Under the pieces are notes generated by a model that was not told the origin of the DNA, searched no databases, and saw only the letters and a list, made by a program, of their open reading frames with translations. Source: Gabonibacter massiliensis (GTDB taxonomy: Bacteria; Bacteroidota; Bacteroidia; Bacteroidales; Marinifilaceae). Taken from it: 64,000 nt of DNA. The first letter of the stretch is position 1. Each line of letters opens with the position of its first letter. Shown here in pieces: positions 44,165 to 53,334 of this stretch. The position numbers and the translations under genes were made by a program. The stretch is taken from NCBI GenBank assembly GCA_001487125.1, contig LN913013.1, positions 496,001 to 560,000 on the forward strand. The letters are read 5' to 3'.

Positions 44165-44196
44165 GATTAAGTGATCGGGTGATTAATTGATCGGAG
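44165..44196 (+). repeat. Octamer-phased GATTNNGT repeat, copy 6
   Basis: GATTAAGT GATCGGGT GATTAATT GATCGGAG: four units starting at 44165, 44173, 44181 and 44189, between converging genes and just before the terminator at 44224. Confidence 0.7.
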
Positions 44197-44223
44197 GGAG
44201 GATAAACGATTTCGGGTTGGATT

Positions 44224-44258
44224 AAAAAATCCGGCAGTTCGAATCTGCCGGATTTTTT
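44224..44258. terminator. Bidirectional intrinsic terminator
   Basis: AAAAAATCCGGCAG (44224-44237) pairs with CTGCCGGATTTTTT (44245-44258), loop 7 nt, with A- and T-runs on both sides. It serves the converging permease gene and paralogue B. Confidence 0.9.
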
Positions 44259-44262
44259 TATA

Positions 44263-45438
44263 TTAGAACATCGGTAACTGGTAAATGAATCCAACGGATA
44301 CCCGTTGAGTATCGTAATTATTGTAACCTGCTGCGCGGTGTGTGAAGTTATAAGAACGTCCGGTAAAGTTAGCGAAGAAATGCAGATTGCTTTCCATCGG
44401 ATAGTATTCCACACCTGCCAAATAACCGTAAGAAGTACGATATTTACCTTTTTCAATTCCGTCCGTAGCTTTGAATATGGAGGCCGTTTCGTACATTCCT
44501 TTGATGAATACGTTCCATTTCGGTGCCACGCGGTAGTTGAATTTGGCTACCATCGACATGTATTTGGCATTGAAGGCCACGTGGTTGTCCAGGTTGTTTC
44601 TACCGCCTAAAATGTCGGTCATGATTCCTTTACGATCCAAATCTTCGTCAGAATACATAAAGTCGAAATACATATTGAAATCACCCAAGGTTAATTCATT
44701 ACCCAAAGCGTAATAATACATCTGTTTTTTTTCAGCTTCACTCATGATGGAGGCAGACCAACGGGTTTTGAAGGCTCCGTCGAAGAAATTACCGTTCCAG
44801 TTTAAGGTATACACGAGCGGGGCCCGGCCGTTACCGATACCTACTTCGTTGATATCACCGTAAGTATCTTCTACTGAACCGTTTCGGCTGTCCAAAATCT
44901 GAAACTGGATTTGGTGGTTTTCGTTGGCCTGGAAGGCGATATTCAATCCGGTCATGAAGTTACTCATGTATTCGATCATATCGCAATACTCGTAGATCTC
45001 GATCGGATTGAGGTCAAATTCGATACCTCCGTATACGGTACACTGCTTACCGGCAAAGAAAGAAAACTGATCGTTCAGTCTTACTCCGATTCCGGCAATG
45101 TCGATAGAGGTCGGCATATTATCGATATTCGTGCTTCCGTTACCGCTTCCCCGGTTCAGACGTTGTCTCCAGCGGTAAGATAACCACGGTGTAACATTGC
45201 CTTTGGCCTCGATACGCAATTGGTTCATTTTGAAAGCAGCCTGTTGAAGTCCGTTTACACCTTCGTAGTTAAAATTGGCGTTGAATGTTCCTTGCATGTT
45301 CAAATAAAGGTGGAACCAGTCTACTTTCTTTTCGATTTTGGAAACCCTTTCGAAAAGCGTTTTCTCGTTGGATGTACTTTGGGCAAAAAGTCCTTGTACG
45401 CAACCCATTACCAATACTAATAATACTATTTTTTTCAT
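44263..45438 (-). CDS. Outer-membrane beta-barrel protein, paralogue B
   Basis: 391 residues, signal peptide (MKKIVLLVLVMGCVQGLFA) and barrel strands ending in FIYQLPMF. Paralogous along the whole length to 35204-36391. It is the third gene after dcuB and ansB on the same strand, so it probably admits the amino or dicarboxylic acids used by them. That assignment rests on gene order. A hairpin at 45464-45502 lies between ansB and this gene. Confidence 0.78.
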   Translation of the reverse strand: MKKIVLLVLVMGCVQGLFAQSTSNEKTLFERVSKIEKKVDWFHLYLNMQGTFNANFNYEGVNGLQQAAFKMNQLRIEAKGNVTPWLSYRWRQRLNRGSGNGSTNIDNMPTSIDIAGIGVRLNDQFSFFAGKQCTVYGGIEFDLNPIEIYEYCDMIEYMSNFMTGLNIAFQANENHQIQFQILDSRNGSVEDTYGDINEVGIGNGRAPLVYTLNWNGNFFDGAFKTRWSASIMSEAEKKQMYYYALGNELTLGDFNMYFDFMYSDEDLDRKGIMTDILGGRNNLDNHVAFNAKYMSMVAKFNYRVAPKWNVFIKGMYETASIFKATDGIEKGKYRTSYGYLAGVEYYPMESNLHFFANFTGRSYNFTHRAAGYNNYDTQRVSVGFIYQLPMF

Positions 45439-45463
45439 AAGATAGCGTTTTCTTTTGGTTTAT

Positions 45464-45502
45464 ACCCCGGCAACATTCTTTTTACGGCTTGTATGCCGGG
45501 GT
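45464..45502 (-). terminator. Hairpin between ansB and paralogue B
   Basis: ACCCCGGCA (45464-45472) pairs with TGCCGGGGT (45494-45502), loop 21 nt. The tail on the minus strand is only weakly T-rich. It may be a partial terminator or an mRNA processing point that sets different levels of the two proteins. Confidence 0.5.
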
Positions 45503-45526
45503 GTTTATCTTTATAAAAGAATCAGA

Positions 45527-46588
45527 TTAATATTCGTTGAAATATTCTTGGATCGTCTTCCAGTCGTTGGTTTTTGTTAAGGCGAGCATCAGTAAAATTC
45601 TTGATTTCTGAGGATTCAATTCCTGAGAAGCAATGAATTGGTATTGATTATCATCTACTTCGGCATCTAAGGTAGTAGGACCTGTCGGAACTCTGGTTGA
45701 GCGAACGACAAGTATACCTTTTTTACGTGCGTTAATCAATTCCGGGAATACATTCTTATGGATGTTGCCATTTCCTAAACCGGCATGAATAATTCCTTTA
45801 TATCCGCTATTAGCCATCATTTTTACGACATCGCCTTCCATATTTGAATAACTGTAAACGATACCTACTTTCGGAAGAGAATTTAAGTTGGTTACATCGA
45901 AAATAGATTGCGTGGTGTGTTTTTTCAACGGACTTTGGTTATAGAAAACTTTTCCATTGTAGATGTATCCGAGGGGACCTGCATTAGGGGCCTGGAATGT
46001 TTGTACGTCAATGGTATTCATTTTCAGTACACTTTGAGCTCCCAAAATGATGCCGTTCATGGCTACCAATACGCCTTTGCCCATGGATTCTTTCGCGCCG
46101 GCCACAACGACGGCATTGTAAAGATTCAACGGTCCGTCAGCACTTAATGCCGTGGAAGGACGCATGGCTCCGACCAATACGACCGGTTTATTGCTTTTTA
46201 CGGTCAGGTTCAAGAAAAAGGCTGTCTCTTCCATCGTATCGGTCCCGTGAGTGATCACAATACCGTCGATATCTTTTCTGGCCAACAAAGTGTTAATGGT
46301 TTTGGCTAATTTTAACCACACGTCGTCTGTCATATCCTGAGAACCGATCTTTACGATTTGTTCACCGGTAACATTGGCAATTTTCTGAATTTCAGGAACG
46401 GCAGAAAGCAGGGTGCCAATGGCAACTTGACCGGCCGTGTAATTCGTTCCCGTACTGGAAGATCCTGTACCCGCGATCGTACCTCCCGTGGCAAGAATGT
46501 GGATGTTCGGTAATTTTTGTGCAAATACGGTTGCAACCGAGAATAGCGCTAAGGCTATCACCAAACTGATTCTTTTTAACATTTTCAT
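45527..46588 (-). CDS. ansB: Periplasmic L-asparaginase II
   Basis: Hydrolyses asparagine to aspartate and ammonia. It has a signal peptide (MKMLKRISLVIALALFSVATVFA), the nucleophile motif HILATGGTIAG and the second motif VITHGTDTMEETAFFL; the conserved Lys is in LVGAMRPSTALSADGP and its neighbourhood. 353 residues, typical of type II. It lies 38 nt after dcuB. Aspartate made in the periplasm can enter by the DcuB-type antiporter and be turned into fumarate for anaerobic respiration. Confidence 0.93.
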   Translation of the reverse strand: MKMLKRISLVIALALFSVATVFAQKLPNIHILATGGTIAGTGSSSTGTNYTAGQVAIGTLLSAVPEIQKIANVTGEQIVKIGSQDMTDDVWLKLAKTINTLLARKDIDGIVITHGTDTMEETAFFLNLTVKSNKPVVLVGAMRPSTALSADGPLNLYNAVVVAGAKESMGKGVLVAMNGIILGAQSVLKMNTIDVQTFQAPNAGPLGYIYNGKVFYNQSPLKKHTTQSIFDVTNLNSLPKVGIVYSYSNMEGDVVKMMANSGYKGIIHAGLGNGNIHKNVFPELINARKKGILVVRSTRVPTGPTTLDAEVDDNQYQFIASQELNPQKSRILLMLALTKTNDWKTIQEYFNEY

Positions 46589-46626
46589 GATTTCTCAATT
46601 TTAGTTAAACGATTAAGCTATGTTTA

Positions 46627-47958
46627 TTAAAAAATTTGGACAAATAACAGACCGAGTCCCACGGCGACAACCGTGGCGATAAGACCGGGCATCATAAATG
46701 AATGATTTAATATGTATTTTCCGATATGAGTTGTTCCCGTTCTGTCGAAGTTAATAGCTGCAACGACGGTCGGATAGTTAGGTATGAAGAAATAGCCGTT
46801 TACGGCCGGGAACATGGCGATTAACATATAAGGAGATATGCCTAAAGCGATTCCTAAGGGCATAAAGGCTCTTACCGTCGCGGCCTGGCTATAAAGCAAA
46901 ATAGACATGGCGAAAAGGGCGATTCCGAATAACCAGGGCATTTGGGTAACGATTCCTTCAATGGAGCTTTTTAGTTCTGTCATATTTCCTTGCAGGAAAG
47001 TATCACCCATCCACGCGATACCGAAAATTGCGACAACGGCCTGCATGCCGGCGGAGAACACGGAACCCTGTGCGGCTTTTAAACCGTTGGTTTTCGTTAA
47101 CATGAGTATTAAAGCTGCTGCTGTCAACATTAGGATTTCGATGATTGAAGGCATATCGAGAATGACGGTTTCTCCGTCGATCAAATAGGAGGGACGGAAA
47201 CTGTCGAAAGAGCCAAAGAGTACGATAAATACCGTAGCTATAATAAAGACGAATACGGATATGCTGGCGTTTCTTTTATTTTTTACATCCTGGGTTTGGT
47301 ATTTTTTATTGGAAAATTCTCCGTCGGCCAATCGTTTTTGGTATTCCGGATCATCCACCAGCTCTTTTCCAACCCGCATGGAATAGATCGCTCCTGCCAA
47401 TACTCCGATCAAGGTTGCGGGAATCGTGACTTTCAGAATATCGAACAGAGAAATGTCATATCCCGCCAATAATCCTAATAGTGCAACCGTCGCCGCGGAG
47501 ATAGGGCTGGCCGTGATAGCCTGTTGGGAGGCTATGACCGCAATTCCCAAAGGACGTTCGGGTCGGATCTTGGTTTCCGTGGCGACCTCTGCGATTACCG
47601 GCAGTACGGAATAAGCCACGTGACCTGTTCCGGCGATGAACGTAAAAATGTAAGTTACCAGGGGACTTAAAATGGTTACGTGGGCCGGATTTTTACGGAG
47701 TAATCTTTCGGCTACTTTTACCATAAGATCCAATCCTCCGGCAGCTTGCATACAGGCCGCCGCGGATATTACGGCCACAATCATCAACATTACATCGATG
47801 GGAGGGGCCGTCGGTTGTAAGCCGAAAACGAAAGTAAGAATTCCTAGTCCGATACCACCCATGACGCCAAGCCCGATACCTCCAAGGCGGGCTCCGACAA
47901 TGATAGCTGTTAAAACGAATGCTAATTGTAAAATCATCTCATTTAAATTTTCTGTCAT
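46627..47958 (-). CDS. dcuB: Anaerobic C4-dicarboxylate antiporter (DcuA/DcuB)
   Basis: Inner-membrane exchanger of fumarate, malate or aspartate for succinate. Family sequence along the full length: GARLGGIGLGVMGGIGLGIL, QPTAPPIDVMLMIVAVISAA, AERLLRKNPAHVTILSPLVT, FDRTGTTHIGKYILNHSFM. 443 residues with about ten to twelve helices. It matches both DcuA and DcuB, somewhat nearer DcuB in the middle region. It opens the operon with ansB and paralogue B, which points to aspartate/succinate exchange as the main job. Confidence 0.9.
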   Translation of the reverse strand: MTENLNEMILQLAFVLTAIIVGARLGGIGLGVMGGIGLGILTFVFGLQPTAPPIDVMLMIVAVISAAACMQAAGGLDLMVKVAERLLRKNPAHVTILSPLVTYIFTFIAGTGHVAYSVLPVIAEVATETKIRPERPLGIAVIASQQAITASPISAATVALLGLLAGYDISLFDILKVTIPATLIGVLAGAIYSMRVGKELVDDPEYQKRLADGEFSNKKYQTQDVKNKRNASISVFVFIIATVFIVLFGSFDSFRPSYLIDGETVILDMPSIIEILMLTAAALILMLTKTNGLKAAQGSVFSAGMQAVVAIFGIAWMGDTFLQGNMTELKSSIEGIVTQMPWLFGIALFAMSILLYSQAATVRAFMPLGIALGISPYMLIAMFPAVNGYFFIPNYPTVVAAINFDRTGTTHIGKYILNHSFMMPGLIATVVAVGLGLLFVQIF

Positions 47959-48040
47959 TAACCGATTATCGACACATAAGCGTGTATACTTATATTCTTA
48001 AAAAAGGTTTCGTTAATTATGTTATAGAATGATTAATATT

Positions 48041-48052
48041 TATAACGTTATA
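48041..48052. promoter_or_regulatory. 12-bp palindrome between dcuB and the ATP-grasp-like gene
   Basis: TATAACGTTATA is a perfect palindrome in the divergent promoter region, 10 nt upstream of the -33 box at 48062. It could be an operator for either gene; in AT-rich DNA a chance match is possible. Confidence 0.35.
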
Positions 48053-48061
48053 TAATTTTTT

Positions 48062-48092
48062 TTTGCTTAACCGCATTTTGTCGATAATTTTG
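48062..48092 (+). promoter_or_regulatory. Full Bacteroidetes promoter
   Basis: TTTG (48062-48065), 19 nt, TAATTTTG (48085-48092): exact consensus and spacing, driving the 48150 gene. Confidence 0.75.
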
Positions 48093-48149
48093 TATGGATA
48101 ATACAAAAAATATACCACGATGGTGTGTTGTTGTTCACAAAATTTTAAC

Positions 48150-49352
48150 ATGATGCAAAATCTTTACTTTTTTAATTCGGATAACGAGATGGCAATTGCC
48201 AATGGACGAATTAGTTATACTCCTCCCGTGAAGATTATAAAGATGATGAACGATTTGGCATTTTTGCCAGCCTTTTTGGCGGATAAAGGAGATTTCGTCT
48301 TGTTAAACAGCCCTTTAGCGGATTGTTTTAAGAAAGAATGCGAGGTTTTTCCTGGGCTGGTCGAATCCGGAATTACCTGGGAAGAAGCGGATCGGATCTT
48401 TTTCGATGAATTGCGTCCTTGGGGGTGGAGTCCCAGAGTGCATTATGTATTAAAAAAGTTGAAATCTCAATGTAAAAAAGAGTTTACGGAGAGCATCATG
48501 GGGGAATGGGGTCCGGGACGGGAGGAGTGGTATAGTCGCCGGAAAGTGATCGATTATTTTCACATTTTACGCTCTTATATGGATTTTTCGGATGAGCTTG
48601 TCCCGGTAGTATGCTATTCGGTAGAGGAGGTCAAAAGATTATCGGAGAAGGGGAGTATCGTTGTAAAATCGCCTTGGTCTTCTTCGGGAAGGGGAGTATT
48701 TATGCTTGAGAAAGGAAAGCTGACCTCTAAGACGATCGAATGGATGAATGGTATATTCCATAGGCAGAAATATGTAATGGTAGAAAAAATGTGGGATAAG
48801 GTATGGGATTTTGCCATGGAGTTTGAGATTGACGGCAATGGGATTTCCTCTTTTTTGGGATTGTCTGATTTTTACGTGGGAGGGGAAGGCGGATACAAGG
48901 GGAATTACGTGGGAAAACAGGAAAAAATCGAAGAGAAAATTACGCGTTATGTCGGAAAAAAAGATTTTCTGGTTTTGCGGGATACCGTAAATCTGGTTAT
49001 AGAAAGGTTATACGGTAAAAATTATATCGGTTGCCTCGGGGTCGATATGATGATTTATCGGGACGAACGGGGTGAATATAGGATTCATCCTTGCGTGGAA
49101 ATCAATTTAAGATACACGATGGGGATTGTGGCTCTCTCTCTTTTCAGGCATTATATGGCAGAAGAGAGTGAAGGGGTGTTTCAAGTGCAATGTTTTTCTC
49201 GCCAAGGTGAAGCTTATCGCTATTATTTAGAAACGAAAAGGGATTTTCCCTTGATTGTTGAAGAAGGGAGAATCGTGTCGGGTTGCCTCTCTTTGACACC
49301 GGTTCTTGAAGATACGATCTTTATCGCCAATCTGCTGGTCAATGGAAGATAA
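48150..49352 (+). CDS. ATP-grasp-like protein of unknown function
   Basis: About 400 residues, soluble. The start at 48150 (MMQNLYFFNSDNEMAIANG) is preferred; an ATG at 48120 would add a Cys-rich leader. ATP-grasp-like elements: IVVKSPWSSSGRGVFML (Lys and glycine-rich loop, about 180-197), MVEKMWDKVWDFAMEFEI, LGVDMMIYRD, and the metal-binding HPCVEINLRYTMG (Glu-x-Asn-x-Arg). The enzyme would join a carboxylate to an amine or thiol using ATP. Its N-terminal substrate domain is not recognised and there are no partner genes. Confidence 0.65.
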   Translation: MMQNLYFFNSDNEMAIANGRISYTPPVKIIKMMNDLAFLPAFLADKGDFVLLNSPLADCFKKECEVFPGLVESGITWEEADRIFFDELRPWGWSPRVHYVLKKLKSQCKKEFTESIMGEWGPGREEWYSRRKVIDYFHILRSYMDFSDELVPVVCYSVEEVKRLSEKGSIVVKSPWSSSGRGVFMLEKGKLTSKTIEWMNGIFHRQKYVMVEKMWDKVWDFAMEFEIDGNGISSFLGLSDFYVGGEGGYKGNYVGKQEKIEEKITRYVGKKDFLVLRDTVNLVIERLYGKNYIGCLGVDMMIYRDERGEYRIHPCVEINLRYTMGIVALSLFRHYMAEESEGVFQVQCFSRQGEAYRYYLETKRDFPLIVEEGRIVSGCLSLTPVLEDTIFIANLLVNGR

Positions 49353-49448
49353 AATATGATGTAATGTATTTATTATCAAATATTTGTGTTGTGATGTTTC
49401 CCCACAAAAATATCTTGTATTCTGCTCGTTTATTTGGACAAAAATGTT

Positions 49449-49456
49449 TATATTTG
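49449..49456 (+). promoter_or_regulatory. gyrB promoter -7 box
   Basis: TATATTTG, full consensus, 57 nt before the gyrB ATG. TTTG at 49433 is too close (12 nt) to be a normal -33 box. Confidence 0.5.
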
Positions 49457-49513
49457 CATGTTTAAGAAAGAGGTTGGTATTGTATACAGGAATAAAATAA
49501 AATATATAAATCA

Positions 49514-51475
49514 ATGAGTGAAGAATTAGAGCAAGCAGCAGCAAAAGAGTATTCTGCGGATAGTATTCAGGTGTTGGAAGGATTGGAAGCCGTTCGAATG
49601 CGGCCTTCCATGTATATAGGGGATGTGAACACGAAGGGGTTGCACCATTTGGTATATGAGGTCGTGGATAACTCCATTGATGAGGCATTAGCCGGTTATT
49701 GTAAAAATATAGAAGTCACGATAAACGAAGATAATTCGATCATGGTCGAGGATGACGGGCGGGGAATACCGACAGCGCAGCACCATAAAGAGAATCGTTC
49801 TGCCTTGGAGGTAGTTATGACCGTTTTGCATGCCGGGGGAAAATTCGACAAAGGTTCTTATAAAGTGTCCGGCGGTTTGCACGGGGTTGGCGTATCGTGT
49901 GTGAATGCCTTATCGGAGAAATTGGTGGCATTGGTATATCGCGAAGGAAAAATTTGGAAACAGGAGTATAGCAAAGGGGCTCCTTTAGGAGATGTAGAGG
50001 TCGTCGGAGAGACGGATCGTACCGGGACGACGATTTTATTTAAACCCGATGATACGATATTTTACGTAACCGAGTACAAATACGATATCTTGGCGGCTCG
50101 TTTACGGGAATTAGCCTATTTGAACAAAGGTATTCGTCTGTCGCTTACGGATAAGCGGATGATAGATCCCGATACGAATGAATATAAATCGGAGGTTTTC
50201 TATTCCGAAGAGGGACTGAAAGAATTTGTGGAATATTTGGACGCCAACCGGGAGAAGCTGATAGATGAAACCATTCATATCACTACGGAGAAAAACGGTA
50301 TACCTATTGAAGTTGCGTTACATTATAACACGGAGTTTAAAGAGAACATATTTTCGTACGTGAATAATATCAATACCATGGAGGGGGGAACTCACTTGGC
50401 CGGTTTCCGTCGCGGGTTGACGCAGACTTTGAAAACCTACGCCGAAAATATGGGTATGTTGAATAAGTTAAAGTTTGAAATCAATGGCGACGACTTCAGA
50501 GAGGGATTGACGGCAATTATCTCCGTGAAGGTGGCAGAACCGCAATTCGAAGGCCAGACGAAGACCAAGTTAGGAAATACGGAGGTCGGAACAGCCGTTG
50601 CGCAAGCGGTTAGTACGGTGTTGGCCAACTATTTGGAAGAGCATCCGAAAGACGCCAGAGCTATTGTGGATAAAGTCATATTGGCGGCGACAGCCCGTCA
50701 TGCGGCTCGTAAAGCCAGAGAATTGGTACAGCGTAAAACGGTGCTTTCCGGTTCCGGTCTTCCCGGTAAATTAGCTGATTGTTCCGATAATAACGCGGAG
50801 AATTGTGAGATATTTTTGGTCGAAGGAGATTCGGCGGGGGGTACGGCCAAACAAGGACGGGATCGTCGTTTTCAGGCTATATTGCCTTTGCGCGGAAAAA
50901 TATTGAACGTTGAGAAAGCGATGGCCCACCGGGTATGGGAGAGTGAAGAAATTAAAATCATATTCCAGGCATTGGGAATCACGATAGGTACGGCCGAGGA
51001 TAGCAAGGCGGAAAACCTTGAGAAGATACGTTATCATAAAATTATTATTATGGCCGATGCCGATGTCGATGGAGCGCATATTGCCACGTTGATCATGACT
51101 CTCTTTTTCCGTTATATGAGGTCGGTTATCGAGAACGGTTATCTTTATATCGCGACGCCTCCTCTTTATTCCGTGAAGAAGGGGAAGGAGCAGCGTTATT
51201 GCTGGACGGAAGAACAGAGACTGCAATTGATACAGGAGATGGGCGGTGGTAAAGAGAATAGCTTGCATATTCAACGTTACAAAGGTCTTGGAGAGATGAC
51301 GGCGGAACAATTGTGGGATACGACCATGTCTCCGGACGGCAGGACGTTAAGACAGGTCACCATTGAAAATGCTGCCGAAGCGGATCGGATATTCTCCATG
51401 CTGATGGGAGATGATGTTCCGCCAAGACGGCAATTCATCGAACAAAACGCTACTTATGCGACGATTGACGCTTGA
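49514..51475 (+). CDS. gyrB: DNA gyrase subunit B
   Basis: ATPase subunit of DNA gyrase, which introduces negative supercoils. GHKL ATPase: EVVDNSIDEALAGYC, VEDDGRGIPT, GGLHGVGVSCVNALS; TOPRIM: VEGDSAGGTAKQGRDRRF and MADADVDGAHIATL; C-terminal QRYKGLGEMTAEQLWDTTM. 653 residues, without the large insert of the E. coli protein. These features fit GyrB better than ParE. Confidence 0.96.
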   Translation: MSEELEQAAAKEYSADSIQVLEGLEAVRMRPSMYIGDVNTKGLHHLVYEVVDNSIDEALAGYCKNIEVTINEDNSIMVEDDGRGIPTAQHHKENRSALEVVMTVLHAGGKFDKGSYKVSGGLHGVGVSCVNALSEKLVALVYREGKIWKQEYSKGAPLGDVEVVGETDRTGTTILFKPDDTIFYVTEYKYDILAARLRELAYLNKGIRLSLTDKRMIDPDTNEYKSEVFYSEEGLKEFVEYLDANREKLIDETIHITTEKNGIPIEVALHYNTEFKENIFSYVNNINTMEGGTHLAGFRRGLTQTLKTYAENMGMLNKLKFEINGDDFREGLTAIISVKVAEPQFEGQTKTKLGNTEVGTAVAQAVSTVLANYLEEHPKDARAIVDKVILAATARHAARKARELVQRKTVLSGSGLPGKLADCSDNNAENCEIFLVEGDSAGGTAKQGRDRRFQAILPLRGKILNVEKAMAHRVWESEEIKIIFQALGITIGTAEDSKAENLEKIRYHKIIIMADADVDGAHIATLIMTLFFRYMRSVIENGYLYIATPPLYSVKKGKEQRYCWTEEQRLQLIQEMGGGKENSLHIQRYKGLGEMTAEQLWDTTMSPDGRTLRQVTIENAAEADRIFSMLMGDDVPPRRQFIEQNATYATIDA

Positions 51476-51492
51476 TACAGCGAATAAAATAG

Positions 51493-51552
51493 TACTGCTT
51501 TTCAATGGTTCGGATGTTGTTAGGTTCGACGATTGTTAAGCGGTATTTTTTT
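51493..51552 (+). terminator. Probable gyrB terminator
   Basis: TACTGCTT (51493-51500) pairs with AAGCGGTA (51538-51545, one G-T pair) and is followed by seven T residues. An inner CAAT/ATTG pair shortens the 37-nt loop. Confidence 0.55.
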
Positions 51553-51571
51553 AGAAAATAAATTGAATGGT

Positions 51572-52135
51572 ATGAATATTTGTGTTTTTTGTGCTTCTTC
51601 AGAACAAATCGACCCGACTTACGTTCGTGCAGCATCTCTGTTGGGGAAGCAAATCGCTGCCCGGGGATGGAATTTGGTTTACGGAGGGACTACTTGCGGG
51701 TTGATGCGGGTGGTTGCCGAAGCTACGTTGAAAGGAGGGGGAAGGGTTACCGGGATTATACCTCGCTGTATTGTTGATCGGGGTGTTGCAGCCCGGGATA
51801 TTTCCGAGTTAACGGTTGTTGATGATATGAAAGAGCGTAAAAGTTTGTTGAGAGAGCGGGCCGATGCTTTTATCGCGTTGCCTGGAGGGTGGGGAACGCT
51901 GGAGGAGATCACGGAGGTGGTTACGTTGAAACAGTTAGGAGAGCATCATAAGCCTATCGTATTCTTGAATACGAATGATTTCTATGAATATTTTTTTCTT
52001 TTTATCCATACCATCCAAAAAGAGGGATTTATTTCTTCCGGATACGACCGTATTTTTGAAGTTTTGTCTTCCGTGGAAGAGGCGATGGATTATATAGAAA
52101 ACTATAAAATAGAAAACTTGCAATTTAAATATTAA
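51572..52135 (+). CDS. LOG family protein (TIGR00730)
   Basis: Rossmann-fold nucleoside 5'-monophosphate phosphoribohydrolase. It has GGTTCGLMRVVAEATL and the catalytic PGGWGTLEEITEVVT (PGGxGTxxE). ATG 51572 (MNICVFCASSEQID) matches the usual family start; an in-frame start at 51533 would lie in the gyrB terminator stem. 187 residues. In bacteria it probably cleaves AMP-like nucleotides to base and ribose phosphate; cytokinin activation is the plant role. Monocistronic. Confidence 0.9.
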   Translation: MNICVFCASSEQIDPTYVRAASLLGKQIAARGWNLVYGGTTCGLMRVVAEATLKGGGRVTGIIPRCIVDRGVAARDISELTVVDDMKERKSLLRERADAFIALPGGWGTLEEITEVVTLKQLGEHHKPIVFLNTNDFYEYFFLFIHTIQKEGFISSGYDRIFEVLSSVEEAMDYIENYKIENLQFKY

Positions 52136-52243
52136 AAAAAACTTGCTTTTTTTAAAAACAACTTATAAATTTACCGAAGTGCTTGTATAGCGTAAATTTA
52201 CTATTGTAGTGATTACAAAAGTTTGGTTAGTTTAGTTTAGAAT

Positions 52244-52269
52244 GTAAAGGGTGGTTTACCACCCTTTAC
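52244..52269. terminator. Hairpin between converging LOG and nusB genes
   Basis: GTAAAGGGTGG (52244-52254) pairs perfectly with CCACCCTTTAC (52259-52269), loop TTTA. It sits next to the nusB stop; tails are only moderately T-rich. Confidence 0.75.
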
Positions 52270-52270
52270 T

Positions 52271-53218
52271 TTATTCCATAAGTCCACGTCCCATCTTTTG
52301 AATTTCGTTGTTTTCTTTCAATAGGGCTACAACTTTGTCTAATACCCCGTTAATGAAACCACTGCTTTTAGGAGAGCAATAGGATTTTGAAATCTCGATG
52401 TATTCGTCCAAGGTTACTTTTACCGGTATAGAAGAGAAATATTTCAATTCGGTAATGGCGGTGCTCATAATCAATTTATCCATATCAGAAATCCGGTCTA
52501 TTTCCCAATTGTAAGCGAATTTATCGATGATTTCCGTGTTTATATCCTTGTCTAAAATTGTTTTTCTGAAAAGTGTTTTAGCGAAATCGTAATCTTCTTC
52601 TTCGTTGTAGAGGGCGATGAAAAACAGATCCTCTTCTTTGAAATTCGATTTCATATTTTTGATTGTCTTGTATACAATACTCAGCACCAGGTCGAAATCG
52701 TCATTCCAGAAGATATTTTTTTCTTCCATCGTTTCAAAAAATTCTTCATCCTGAGCGATCAGATCGACGATCATATCCAATACCATTTTTTTATGATCTT
52801 CATAACTGATATCGGTCTTTTCCATATAGGTTTTGTAGCATTCCAATTCCGTCAGATGATTGTAAAGTTTGGTTATGATTTCAGGCGTATCGTTCAGGGA
52901 AATCAGATTGGCGTTGATATAGGTTTTGAATTTCCGGTTACCGGCGATTTGAGCTATAACCGGATTTTCAATAAATCGAGTATTGGGATTCAGATCTTCT
53001 CGCGTCGGTGCTTTTCGGTTCTTGGCCGCATCAATTTTTAGAAAAGCCTTACGTTGGATCTCTGTTATTAATAGAAAAATGTAATAGTATAAATCCGTGC
53101 TTTTAGATATACTTTTAAACAGATCTTTTTCACCTTCGGCTATCGTGTTTCCCTCTTTTTTAGAGAAAGCGTAGAGAAGTTGCAATACTTTAATTCTAAT
53201 TAATCTTCTACTCGTCAT
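52271..53218 (-). CDS. nusB: Transcription antitermination factor NusB
   Basis: NusB binds boxA RNA with NusE in rRNA antitermination. The N-terminal SRRLIRIKVLQLLYAF and the C-terminal half with ISDMDKLIMSTAITELKYF, IPVKVTLDEYIEISKSYCSPKSSGFINGVLD match NusB. At 315 residues it is about twice the E. coli length because of a long insert (about 60-190), the usual form in Bacteroidota. Divergent from recN. A CAAAAGTA at 53247-53254 reads TACTTTTG on the minus strand and is a likely -7 box. Confidence 0.92.
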   Translation of the reverse strand: MTSRRLIRIKVLQLLYAFSKKEGNTIAEGEKDLFKSISKSTDLYYYIFLLITEIQRKAFLKIDAAKNRKAPTREDLNPNTRFIENPVIAQIAGNRKFKTYINANLISLNDTPEIITKLYNHLTELECYKTYMEKTDISYEDHKKMVLDMIVDLIAQDEEFFETMEEKNIFWNDDFDLVLSIVYKTIKNMKSNFKEEDLFFIALYNEEEDYDFAKTLFRKTILDKDINTEIIDKFAYNWEIDRISDMDKLIMSTAITELKYFSSIPVKVTLDEYIEISKSYCSPKSSGFINGVLDKVVALLKENNEIQKMGRGLME

Positions 53219-53334
53219 GTTGAAAGAACTATATTAAATCGGAGCGCAAAAGTACGAATTAAATTCAAAATTGAAAATCGAAAGTTCAAAATAATTGCTA
53301 TTTTCGCAAAAACTAAAGTCATGAAGAATTTGTT

